The notes under the pieces are model-generated. The model saw nothing but the letters and a program-made list of their open reading frames with translations. It was not told the origin of the DNA and searched no databases. Below are positions 10,518-19,000 of a stretch of 64,000 nt of DNA, one piece after another (within the stretch, counting starts at the first letter, position 1; every line of letters starts with the position of its first letter). Made by a program: the position numbers and the translations under genes. This DNA comes from Microcoleus sp. EPA2 (lineage in GTDB: Bacteria > Cyanobacteriota > Cyanobacteriia > Cyanobacteriales > Microcoleaceae), in contig JAHRFD010000014.1 in the NCBI GenBank assembly GCA_020882975.1, positions 62,001 to 126,000 of the forward strand, read 5' to 3'.

Positions 10518-10712
10518 TCAAAGGGCTGGATAACCAACAGATGCGATGGCTTTTCTCACTTCATTTTCTGGCTTCACGCTTTGAATTGTCACCACTTTCG
10601 TTTTAATATCTGCCTCAACAACTGCGGCTGGATCGACGGTTTTGACTGCTTGTGCGATCGTATTGGCACAAGCTGAACAAGCGATTTTTGGAACTTTTAA
10701 CTGTAGAGTCAT
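10518..10712 (-). CDS. Copper metallochaperone, Atx1-like
   Basis: 64 residues, a single HMA (ferredoxin-like) domain with the metal site KIACSACA (Cys12, Cys15). GAGG lies 9 bases before the ATG at 10712. A longer frame reaches 10988, but it runs through the CopR box region and overlaps copM, so I reject it. In the Synechocystis Atx1 (as I recall it) residue 61 is a copper-coordinating His; here it is Tyr61 (ASVGYPAL). The role would be Cu(I) delivery to PacS, whose gene follows on the same strand. Confidence 0.88.
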   Translation of the reverse strand: MTLQLKVPKIACSACANTIAQAVKTVDPAAVVEADIKTKVVTIQSVKPENEVRKAIASVGYPAL

Positions 10713-10829
10713 AATTTCAACCTCACCATAAAATACTCTGCTCGTTCTCTTAATTAATTTCATTATACAGTCTCCTGTTAGCAGAAAAGTAAAGTTAATT
10801 TGAGATTTTAAATTTGTGAACAGCTCAAA

Positions 10830-10846
10830 TTTCATCCTAATTTCAT
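10830..10846 (+). promoter_or_regulatory. Probable CopR box upstream of copM
   Basis: TTTCATCCTAATTTCAT: two TTTCAT half-sites 11 bp apart, 50 bases before the copM ATG and between divergent copM and the Atx1-like gene. The identical 17-mer occurs at 12087 and 15928, before copB and copA. Spacing of about 11 bp is typical of direct repeats bound by OmpR-family regulators, and the only OmpR-family gene in the window is copR. Confidence 0.8.
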
Positions 10847-10896
10847 AGGCTCGTGATAAATTTAAAATAAACACCAGTTTTAACACTCTAAAATTT

Positions 10897-11604
10897 ATGA
10901 AACCAATGCCATTAAAAACAGGATTGACAGCCCTGATATTCACCTGCACAGCAGCCCTAAGCAGTGGAGTGCTGGGGGCTTGCTCCAAAGACCCTGTAAG
11001 TCAAACTCAAGCCCCAAATATTACCACAGCAACCCCAGCCAGCAGCAAACAAGACGTGGCCCAGGACCACAAAATGGGTGGCATGAATCACAGTATGTCC
11101 ATGGATTTAGGGCCTGCTGATGCCGACTACGATTTGCGATTTATTGATGGGATGACAGTGCATCATCAAGGTGCTGTAAACATGGCGAAAGAGGTGTTGA
11201 ATAAATCCAAACGCCCGGAAATGAAAAAAATAGCAAATCAGATGATTGTCGCTCAAGAACGCGAAATTAATCAAATGAAAGAGTGGCGAAAAACTTGGTA
11301 TCCTAAAGCTAGCAATACGCCCATGGCTTATCACGCTCCCATGGGTCACATGATGGCCATGACTCCCGAACAGATGCAAAGCATGATGATGAGCATGGAT
11401 TTAGGTGCTGCGGACGCTCAATTTGATTTGCGGTTTCTGAATGCGATGATTCCCCACCACGAAGGAGCTTTGGTGATGGCCCAAGATGCTTTGAAAAAGT
11501 CGAAGCGGCCAGAAATGCAGAAATTATCCCAAGAAATTCTGACTTCACAAAAGCAAGAAATCGAGCAAATGAAAGAGTGGCGTAAAGCGTGGTACAAACA
11601 GTAA
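10897..11604 (+). CDS. copM: CopM-like periplasmic copper-binding protein (two DUF305 units)
   Basis: 235 residues. The signal sequence ends in VLGAC, a lipobox-like site (Cys29). Two DUF305 halves follow, at about residues 65-130 and 167-233. Each has DLRF(I/L)(D/N)(G/A)M, an HH(Q/E)GA motif, KSKRPEM and a final MKEWRK(T/A)W. His/Met-rich stretches precede each unit (GGMNHSMSM; MGHMMAMTPEQMQSMMM), giving a dense set of soft-metal ligands. Synechocystis CopM is a DUF305 copper protein encoded with copRS. Here the gene is separate from copRS but has its own probable CopR box. Function is inferred from family and context. Confidence 0.88.
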   Translation: MKPMPLKTGLTALIFTCTAALSSGVLGACSKDPVSQTQAPNITTATPASSKQDVAQDHKMGGMNHSMSMDLGPADADYDLRFIDGMTVHHQGAVNMAKEVLNKSKRPEMKKIANQMIVAQEREINQMKEWRKTWYPKASNTPMAYHAPMGHMMAMTPEQMQSMMMSMDLGAADAQFDLRFLNAMIPHHEGALVMAQDALKKSKRPEMQKLSQEILTSQKQEIEQMKEWRKAWYKQ

Positions 11605-11647
11605 CATAATTCCCTAAATTATCAAGTAAAAAAGCCTGAACGCGAAT

Positions 11648-11743
11648 AGCATTAATCACACTATGTCTATTGTTCAGGAAAATCTTACTGGGCAAAATCG
11701 GGCAATTGAGGCAATCAAAAAGTGGCGCAAAGTGTTGTATTAA
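11648..11743 (+). pseudogene. Remnant of a second copM/DUF305 gene
   Basis: Just after copM, a short frame reads SINHTMSI..., matching copM MNHSMSMD, and ends IEAIKKWRKVLY-stop, matching the copM end EIEQMKEWRKAWYKQ. The roughly 100 residues that should lie between are missing. This looks like a tandem duplicate of copM that lost its middle. An ATG at 11663 would give only 26 residues, so a working protein is unlikely. Confidence 0.6.
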
Positions 11744-11890
11744 TAATCACTTAAATCTATGATTCCGGTCACAACCTGTTTAGATACAGCTAAGTCGATA
11801 TTTTTACGTAGAAATACTGTAGACAATTTAAAACGCATCCCTCTAAAGTATGAAAGTAACTAAAAATCTCTGATGACAGGGGAATAATTA

Positions 11891-12079
11891 ATGATCTTGA
11901 ACAGCTTGGAATTAAACACTACTCATCAATCTAAAGAAATGGTAGAAGACTTAGTGAGCGCCTTGACCAAGGAAATTGAAGCGAAATCAGGAACAGAAAA
12001 AAAATTACACCACCAACGGTTCAAACTAGGCAAAACTTATATTGATATTTTAGAAGCCGGCGGGCATCTGGGTTGCTGA
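11891..12079 (+). CDS. Small hypothetical protein in the copper island
   Basis: 62 residues, start ATG 11891 with AGGGG about 9 bases upstream. Mostly helical and charged (EMVEDLVSALTKEIEAKSG...), ending GGHLGC, so one His and one Cys sit at the extreme C-terminus. No membrane segment or signal peptide. I do not recognise the family. It lies between copM and copB, 7 bases before the copB CopR box. The ribosome site and codon usage suggest it is real. Confidence 0.5.
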   Translation: MILNSLELNTTHQSKEMVEDLVSALTKEIEAKSGTEKKLHHQRFKLGKTYIDILEAGGHLGC

Positions 12080-12086
12080 GGTGAAA

Positions 12087-12103
12087 TTTCATCCTAATTT
12101 CAT
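12087..12103 (+). promoter_or_regulatory. Probable CopR box upstream of copB
   Basis: TTTCATCCTAATTTCAT, identical to the boxes at 10830 and 15928. It lies about 170 bases before the chosen copB start, implying a leader of 100 or more bases. Confidence 0.78.
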
Positions 12104-12272
12104 GGGACTGTGAAAGACTAGGTTGAGGAGAGTATGTTTAGCTCTTGGTCATTGCTTAGCGATCGCTTCTGGGAAAACTCTAATAAGTAGATCTGGTTAA
12201 TTCAGTTTACTTACTTAGTTGGGAAAAATACTAATCGCTAAACCGGTGGCACTCAACCCTATTTCAAGGACA

Positions 12273-14213
12273 ATGCCAACGATGATATTTCACAAATATG
12301 CTCAATCTGCCGCAATTATTAGCAGTGGTTCTGCAACTTTATTCAGCCTGATTTTGCTAAGTTCTCCGGCCGCTGTTTTCGCCCACGCGGGACACGGAGA
12401 TGAATTTCACCAAAGTGGCGAAACAACTCAAATTCCTACTGCTATTTCTGTCGATACTGAAACCTCGAAGCGAATTGGAATTAAAGTTGAGCCTGTGAAA
12501 GCTCAGCGCTTGTCTGTCGGGATTAAAACTACCGGACAAATTGAAAATCTGCCAAACCAAAAAGTAGAAGTTCGGGCTCCCGTTAGCGGCACTGTGGTTG
12601 AGTTGCTCGTCAAACCGGGGGACAAAGTATCAAAAGGTCAACCTGTTGTTGTTTTATCGAGTTCGGAATTAGGCCAATTGCGCGTGGATTCGATCGCCAA
12701 ACGAGCCGAAGCTGAAGGCGATTTGCAGCAGGCGCAGGCTCAGTTTAAATTAGCTCAACAAAATTACGATCGCCAACTGCAAATATCCTCCGCAGAAATC
12801 GCCCAAGCCAAAAGCCAACTGACAGCAGCAACTCAGCAATACGAAAGAGAGCAAGAATTGGTAAACAACCGCTCTGTAGTGAAAGTTGCTCAAGAAAACT
12901 ATCAGCGCCAACTACAAATAGCCCAGGCAGAAATAGCCCAGGCAGAAACCGAATTAACAGTGGCTAAAGAACAGTTTGAACGAGACAAAGAATTGGTAGC
13001 AGCAGGGGCGATCGCGCGACGGACAATGCTGGAATCGCAAGCTCATTTCGCCGAAGCCAAAGCCAATGTTGCCAAAGCAAAAAGCCGTCCCGAAGTTATC
13101 AAAGCCGAAACCGAAATTAAACAAGCCCAAGTAGACCTGCCGATGCGCGAATTGCGAGATGCTGAAGGCAAAGTTGCAGAAGTAAAAGCTCAACTTACCA
13201 AAGCTTTGAGTCGGCGGGAAGTTCTAGAAGCCGAGGCTCAACTCAAGGGGGCTAAAGCTGCTTTAGAAGTAGCTCAGTCCCGCGTTCGCCTCAGCAGTTC
13301 AGCCTATCAAGCGCGGCTGCAACAATTAGGAACTATTGCCAACGATCGAGGACTTGTGACTGTTATCGCTCCCATTGCCGGCACTGTAGCCGATCGCGAA
13401 ATCACCCCAGGGGAATCAGTCAACTCGGCGGAAAAACCCTTGATGAGTATATTAAATGATAGCAGCGTTTTTGCCACGGCAAATATTTACGAAAAAGACC
13501 TAAATCAAGTAAAGCAGGGTCAGGAATTGACTGTAAAAATTGCTAGTTTTCCCAACCGCAATTTCCGGGGCAAAATTAGCTTGATTGGCTCGACAGTAGA
13601 AGGGGAAAGTCGGGCTGTGCCAGTGAAAGCTTTATTAGATAATTCTGAAGGAATTTTGAAGCCAGGGATGTTTGCCGAGTTGGAGATTTTTACTGAAAAA
13701 ACAGCAGCAAATCTTTTAGCAATTCCGGTTTCAGCAGTAGTAGAAGCCAACGGCAAACAGTTAGTTTATGTCAAAAATGGCGATGCGTTTCAAGCTATGG
13801 AAGTCACAATCGGTAAAACTTCCGGGGATTTAGTAGAAATTAAGAGCGGTTTGTTTGACGGAGATTTAATTGTCACCCAGCGCGCACCTCAACTTTATGC
13901 ACAATCGTTACGTGGCGGTAGCAAACACTCAAAAACTGAGGAAAAGAAGGAAGTTAAACCAACCAATTTTAATAGTTTTTCCGTGCCTTTGTGGGCGGGA
14001 ATTGGCGGAGGTATGGCGATCGCCTCTGGGACTTTTGCAGCCGGTGCATTCTGGGGAAATCGGCGCAAATTGCCAGCAGTAGCAGCGGATTCTGGAAAAA
14101 ATGGTTTTTCCATCTCCTCGGCAGCACTAAATGCGATTACAGTAGATGAATTGTCACAGGATGACAATCACCGCGTTAAAACTCAGGAGGCAGAAGCCAA
14201 AATTTCTCAGTAA
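12273..14213 (+). CDS. copB: CopB-like periplasmic adaptor (HlyD/CusB family) of a copper RND pump
   Basis: About 646 residues from ATG 12273, with AAGGA close upstream; a TTG at 12219 is possible but has no ribosome site. An N-terminal membrane/signal segment is followed by HAGHGDEFHQ, a likely metal-binding stretch. A lipoyl half-motif (VEVRAPVSGTVVELLVKPGD) precedes a long Gln/Ala/Glu coiled-coil hairpin of about 200 residues, then the second lipoyl half (VIAPIAGTVADREI) and beta-barrel. An unusual C-terminal extension has a Gly-rich membrane segment (WAGIGGGMAIASGTFAAGAFWG). It would link the inner-membrane pump CopA to an outer-membrane channel; no channel gene is in the window. Confidence 0.88.
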   Translation: MPTMIFHKYAQSAAIISSGSATLFSLILLSSPAAVFAHAGHGDEFHQSGETTQIPTAISVDTETSKRIGIKVEPVKAQRLSVGIKTTGQIENLPNQKVEVRAPVSGTVVELLVKPGDKVSKGQPVVVLSSSELGQLRVDSIAKRAEAEGDLQQAQAQFKLAQQNYDRQLQISSAEIAQAKSQLTAATQQYEREQELVNNRSVVKVAQENYQRQLQIAQAEIAQAETELTVAKEQFERDKELVAAGAIARRTMLESQAHFAEAKANVAKAKSRPEVIKAETEIKQAQVDLPMRELRDAEGKVAEVKAQLTKALSRREVLEAEAQLKGAKAALEVAQSRVRLSSSAYQARLQQLGTIANDRGLVTVIAPIAGTVADREITPGESVNSAEKPLMSILNDSSVFATANIYEKDLNQVKQGQELTVKIASFPNRNFRGKISLIGSTVEGESRAVPVKALLDNSEGILKPGMFAELEIFTEKTAANLLAIPVSAVVEANGKQLVYVKNGDAFQAMEVTIGKTSGDLVEIKSGLFDGDLIVTQRAPQLYAQSLRGGSKHSKTEEKKEVKPTNFNSFSVPLWAGIGGGMAIASGTFAAGAFWGNRRKLPAVAADSGKNGFSISSAALNAITVDELSQDDNHRVKTQEAEAKISQ

Positions 14214-14254
14214 AAATTTTGTTTAATCGAGCAGTTATAAATATATAAAATAAC

Positions 14255-14797
14255 TTAAAAAGGCTCAATAGTAGATGGTAAACCAACTCGCATAAATAAA
14301 CGTGCAAATGCCTGAGAAAAGTGTTCGAGGTATGGAGATTTTAACCGCCAGCGATCCTTTAAATTACTAGCGTGTTTCAAAACATATTCGTAAGGTAAGG
14401 TTTGGATATCTCTAAAATCTACAACCAGTGATTCTTTGTTATTAGCTGGGTTCGTTGGTGATGCCAGTAGATGCAAACCTTCTATTCTCCCTCTTAAAAC
14501 TTCATTCCATTTTCCTTTTTTCTTAAATGCTTCGTTATTTTCCTCAAAATCTGAAATATGGTAAATTGCACAAAGCACTACCTGAGCTACTTTTTTATTA
14601 TCCAAATCGCAGCTTTGGGTGAGAACAATTAAATCTAGTTCATTGAGTTCTATTTGTACGTCTTGAATTTCACTATTTTTTCCAAAAATTGTTGGATCGA
14701 ATACTGGTATTGGTACGAGACACCCAGGCAGGTAATCACCTTGCCTGAGAGTTGGTTCTGATTCATTTACCTGCACCCAGAAAGGCTCTACCATCAT
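14255..14797 (-). CDS. Hypothetical protein with QSCDL motif (gene 3 of reversed trio)
   Basis: 180 residues, soluble, no signal peptide. The central motif DLIVLTQSCDLDNKK looks like a conserved functional site (Ser-Cys-Asp after a beta strand). I recall similar 'TQSCDL' proteins in many bacteria but no proven function. The start overlaps the preceding gene's stop by 4 bases (ATGA), so translation is coupled. It is the last gene of a reversed three-gene operon between copB and copA. Confidence 0.75.
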   Translation of the reverse strand: MMVEPFWVQVNESEPTLRQGDYLPGCLVPIPVFDPTIFGKNSEIQDVQIELNELDLIVLTQSCDLDNKKVAQVVLCAIYHISDFEENNEAFKKKGKWNEVLRGRIEGLHLLASPTNPANNKESLVVDFRDIQTLPYEYVLKHASNLKDRWRLKSPYLEHFSQAFARLFMRVGLPSTIEPF

Positions 14798-15087
14798 TCT
14801 TCATCAAAAATATACGGCAGAGGTTTTTTACGCCCTTTAAACTGAGCGCGCATAATTACTCGTTCCGATCGCTTCGGCGGTACAGAATTGTAGTCTATTT
14901 CGCCAATGCTTTCTAGAGTTTGTAAGTATTGTTTTACAACTGTTAAATTCTGCAATAATTTATCGGTTAGGGCTGCAATTTCTCGTCCTTCAGGACTTTG
15001 TAATTGAGCTGTGGCTTTTGGCTCTAACACCAGTAATCTTGGTGACGATAAAACGCCATTAGGACGTAGGGGGGTAATTGTAGCCAT
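14794..15087 (-). CDS. Hypothetical 97-aa protein (gene 2 of reversed trio)
   Basis: 97 residues, soluble and probably helical in the middle (REIAALTDKLLQNLTVVKQY), with a basic C-terminal stretch (FKGRKKPLPYIFDEE). No recognised domain. Its ATG overlaps the previous stop by one base (TAATG), and its own stop overlaps the next start by four, so it is firmly part of the operon. Size and position would suit an accessory or linking subunit, but that is a guess. Confidence 0.75.
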   Translation of the reverse strand: MATITPLRPNGVLSSPRLLVLEPKATAQLQSPEGREIAALTDKLLQNLTVVKQYLQTLESIGEIDYNSVPPKRSERVIMRAQFKGRKKPLPYIFDEE

Positions 15088-15824
15088 TAGTTAATCAACT
15101 CCCTTATGCGTTCTGTAATACAAGCTTCAAAAGCTATGTTTTTTTGTTCGTGCATTTGTTCTAAAATATGCCAAAGCTCTATTTCATTAGAAGGAATATC
15201 TCCTTCCTTAAATAAATCTAAATCCAATATTATAGAAACAAAATCAGGTGTGGGAGGTGGAACTATTGCTTGATTGATAACCAGCATTGTTCCCAAGTCT
15301 TCTTGTGGGATTTGTAGCTGCATAAAGTAGCCACTTAATCCTTGCGGCAAATCAGGGGAAACTTCCGGAAATGTCCTCAAATACTCTTTGAGATCGCCAA
15401 TCGGCAAAGGAATATCTAGCCTGTTAATATACCTGAGTGCTAAACGAACAATTGCTTCTGGATGTATCAGCGACTGATAGATATTCCACAGTCGCTTTGC
15501 TTCATCCCGAAAATTTTCCCAACAGTCGTAAGGGGCAAGCCGACTGAATGCGAAAGCATCTAAACGCAGTTGAAGAATCTGTTTTGGGTCGTCGCGGGAG
15601 GCTATATAGCCAATTGGAGATTGGCTCGCTGTTGCCCCAACACTAGCACCTGCCATAATTTGTCCCTGAAAAAGTAACACTTCTTCACGCTGAGGATACT
15701 CAGCTTGAATGCTTGAGTATACCTGCGCCAAGTTGTCAAGTTTAACTCCTGGTAAAAGTTTAACTTGTATATCAATCAAGGCTTCGGTGATTGGGGCGCG
15801 TGAGTAGTGTTTTGGTGCTTGCAT
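15087..15824 (-). CDS. TIGR04255-family protein (gene 1 of reversed trio)
   Basis: 245 residues from ATG 15824; the frame extends to a GTG at 15863 without better support. Features match the sporadically distributed TIGR04255 family: an early ALIDIQVKL strand, AFAFSRLAPYDCWENFRDEAKRLW, then RLALRYINRLDIP, and a Glu-rich C-terminal helix (WHILEQMHEQKNIAFE). Family function is unknown. The gene opens a tightly coupled operon running against the copper genes, with only about 200 bases to copA, so their promoters may interfere. Confidence 0.8.
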   Translation of the reverse strand: MQAPKHYSRAPITEALIDIQVKLLPGVKLDNLAQVYSSIQAEYPQREEVLLFQGQIMAGASVGATASQSPIGYIASRDDPKQILQLRLDAFAFSRLAPYDCWENFRDEAKRLWNIYQSLIHPEAIVRLALRYINRLDIPLPIGDLKEYLRTFPEVSPDLPQGLSGYFMQLQIPQEDLGTMLVINQAIVPPPTPDFVSIILDLDLFKEGDIPSNEIELWHILEQMHEQKNIAFEACITERIRELIN

Positions 15825-15927
15825 ACCAACTATTGTAAACTGCTTTGTCAAAAAGAGCAACACGGGTTATATTATTTGAGATTTCCCACTTTAGATGAAT
15901 TATTAATCAACGTTGAAAGTTAACATA

Positions 15928-15944
15928 TTTCATCCTAATTTCAT
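15928..15944 (+). promoter_or_regulatory. Probable CopR box upstream of copA
   Basis: TTTCATCCTAATTTCAT, identical to the boxes before copM and copB, 86 bases before the copA ATG and just upstream of the divergent TIGR04255 gene. Its presence means copA can respond to copper although the reversed trio separates it from copB. Confidence 0.8.
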
Positions 15945-16030
15945 TTTAGGGTGTCAATCTAAATTGAATAGCTATTTAACATCGATCGCCAAACGGTCGT
16001 TGGTAGTTATCGCCTCTATAAAATTCTAAA

Positions 16031-19000
16031 ATGTTCAGCACTATTCTCAGATGGGTAATCAACCGCCGCTGGCTAGTCGTTCTCGCCACTATTATTATTA
16101 GTCTTTGGACATTATATATCATCCCCAAAATGCCGCTCGATGTCTTCCCGCCTTTCGCACCGCCACAGGTGGAAATCCAAACGGAAGCACCGGGTTTAGC
16201 GCCGGAAGAAATTGAGTCTTTGGTAACATTGCCGATCGAGAGCGCGATTAACGGCACTCCGGGGGTGACAGCAGTGCGCTCTTCCTCTGCTGTGGGTGTT
16301 TCTGTGGTTAAAGTTATCTTTGATTGGGGAACCGAAATTTATCAAGCGCGGCAGTTGATTACAGAAAGGTTGCAGCAAGCTCAAAGCCAGCTTCCTGCAG
16401 GAGTAGAAGCACCGCAAATTTCTCCGACAACTTCTCCGGTAGGCACTGTGATTACCTATGCTTTTACTTCAGAAACTACTCCGCTGATGGAAGTGCGCCG
16501 TCTGGTTGATTGGCAAGTTACCAATCGCCTGTTAGCAGTGAATGGTGTGGCTCAAGTGGTAGTTTATGGCGGTGAACAAAGGCAGTATCAAGTATTAGTT
16601 GAACCTGCGAAATTGAAAGCTTTTAATGTATCTTTGCAGCAAGTATCCGAAGCTGCGGCGGCGGCAAATGTCAACGCGCCTGGTGGCTATTTAATTACGC
16701 CGGATAAAGAAACTTTGATTCGGGGTGTGGGGCGGATTGAATCGGTGGTAGATTTGCAGCAATCTGCGATCGCCTCTCGCCAAGGAAGCGTCGTCAGAAT
16801 TGGGGATGTCGCTGATGTCAAAATTGGTGCTGCTATCAAGCGGGGCGATGGCAGTTTTAACGGCAAAAAAGCTGTGATTGTGATGGTAAACAGGCAGCCG
16901 GTTGCTGATACTCCGACGGTAACTCAAGCTGTGGAAGTGGCAATGGCCCAGGTGCAGCAAGCTTTGCCCAAAGATATTAAAGTTACTGTTACTTTCCGCC
17001 AGGAAGAGTATATCAATTCTTCGGTGGAAAATGTGCGATCGGCTTTAGTGGAAGGCAGCATCATTGTCACTATTATTTTGATCCCGTTTTTGATGAATTG
17101 GCGCACTCTGGCGGTTGTTTTGCTGGATTTCTTTCTGACTTGGCTGTTGGCGCTGCTGGCAATGTATTGGCTGGGATTGGGGCTGAATACGATGACTTTG
17201 GGGGGGTTGTCGGTGGCGATCGGCACTGCGATCGATGATGCGATCGTCTATGCCGAAAATACCTACCGCAACTTGAGAGAAAATACATCATCTCCTCACC
17301 CTCGCCCGGTGATGGATGTGATTTTTGATGGCAGTCAGGAGGTTCGCGATTCGTTAATTGGAGCAACGGTAATTGGGATTGTGGTGTTTTCACCAATTTT
17401 TACTTTACCGGGTGTAGAAGGGCGAATTTTTACGCCGATGGGGATTACTTATCTGGTAGTTGTTGTGATTTCTAGCCTGGAATCGCTGTTCATATCTCCG
17501 GCACTTTGCGCTATTTTATTGCCTAACAAAAACATGAGTGGTGCGGAACCTTGGTTGCCGAGATTTTGCAAAAAGATCTATCATTTCTTTCTAAAATTGT
17601 CAATGCGCTATTCGGCGATTATTTTAACTATAGCTGCTGCGAGCATGGTGGCAACACTAATTATTTTGCCTTCTTTTGGACGAGTGTTTTTGCCGGAGTT
17701 TCAGGAGCAAACTTTGGTGAATACAATTCTACTGTATCCGGGGATGTCTTTGGAGGCGACAAATAGTGCGGCTTTTGCGATGGAAGATGCTCTTAAGGAT
17801 GATACCAGATTTGCTTACGTGCAAGTGCGATCGGGCAGAGCTCCCGGTGATGCTGATGCTGCGGGTGTCAATCTGGCTCACATCGACATCGGTTTGAGCG
17901 AGGAGGGCATGAAAAATCGGCAGAAAACTTTGGAATCATTGCGGCAGGAATTTGGGAAATTGCCGGGAGTTGCACCCAATATCGGCGGTTTTATTTCTCA
18001 CCGGATGGATGAGGTTTTATCCGGTGTCAGAAGTCAGATTGCTGTCAAAATCTTTGGCCCGGATTTAAACGAACTTCGCACCATCGGCGCTCAAGTAGAA
18101 GAGCAAATGAAAACTGTTGCAGGAATTGTAGACTTGCAACTGGAACCGCAAGTGCCGGTGCAGCAAATTCAAATTAAGTTTAACCGCCAAGCGGCAGGGA
18201 GATACGGTTTGAAAGTGGGAGAACTTTCGGAAATAATTGAGACAGCTTTAAACGGCAAAGTTGTGTCTCAAGTTTTGGAATTGCAGCAAACTTTTGATTT
18301 AGTTGTCTGGTTGCAGCCTGAAGCCCGAAATAACTTAGAAACTATTCAAAATTTGTTGGTTGATACCCCCCCTCTTTCCGCCCCTGATAAAGGGGGGGAT
18401 GAAAGGGGGGGTAAAATTCCCCTCGCCCAAGTTGCGACTGTTAAATACGGTACGGGCCCAAATACGATTAACCGCGAGAATGTTTCTCGGTTGATTGTGG
18501 TGGCGGCAAATGCGAAAGGTCGAGATTTGCGATCGGTTGTGAATGAAATTCAAGCTAAAGTTAAACGAGAGGTGCAGTTACCGTTTGGTTATTTTATCCA
18601 GTACGGCGGTCAATTTGAGGCGGAACAAAGGGCTTCGCAGAATATTATGGTGTTTAGTGCGATCGCCTTTGTGGTCATTACAGTATTAATGTACCTTTCC
18701 GTCAAGTCAATTCCTTCAACTGCTATGATTATGATTAATTTGCCGATCGGATTAGTGGGAGGTGTAATTTCGGTAGCTTTGACTGGGGGCATCATCTCTG
18801 TAGCTTCTTTAGTTGGTTTTGTCACTTTATTTGGTGTTGCTACTCGCAACGGCTTGTTATTAGTAGACAACTACAATACTAAATTTGCGGAAGGAATGCC
18901 TTTTAATGAAGTAATTATTAAAGGCTCGATGGAACGGCTCAATGCTATTTTGATGACGGCTGCCACTTCAGCTTTAGGTTTAGCACCCTTAGTTTTAGAA

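Noticed and set aside
10713-10988. N-terminal extension of the Atx1-like frame
   Set aside because: It would overlap copM and the CopR box. The internal ATG at 10712 has a good ribosome site and gives the normal chaperone length.
12219-12272. TTG start for copB
   Set aside because: No ribosome site is present, and the extra 18 residues do not look like a signal peptide. The ATG at 12273 follows AAGGA.
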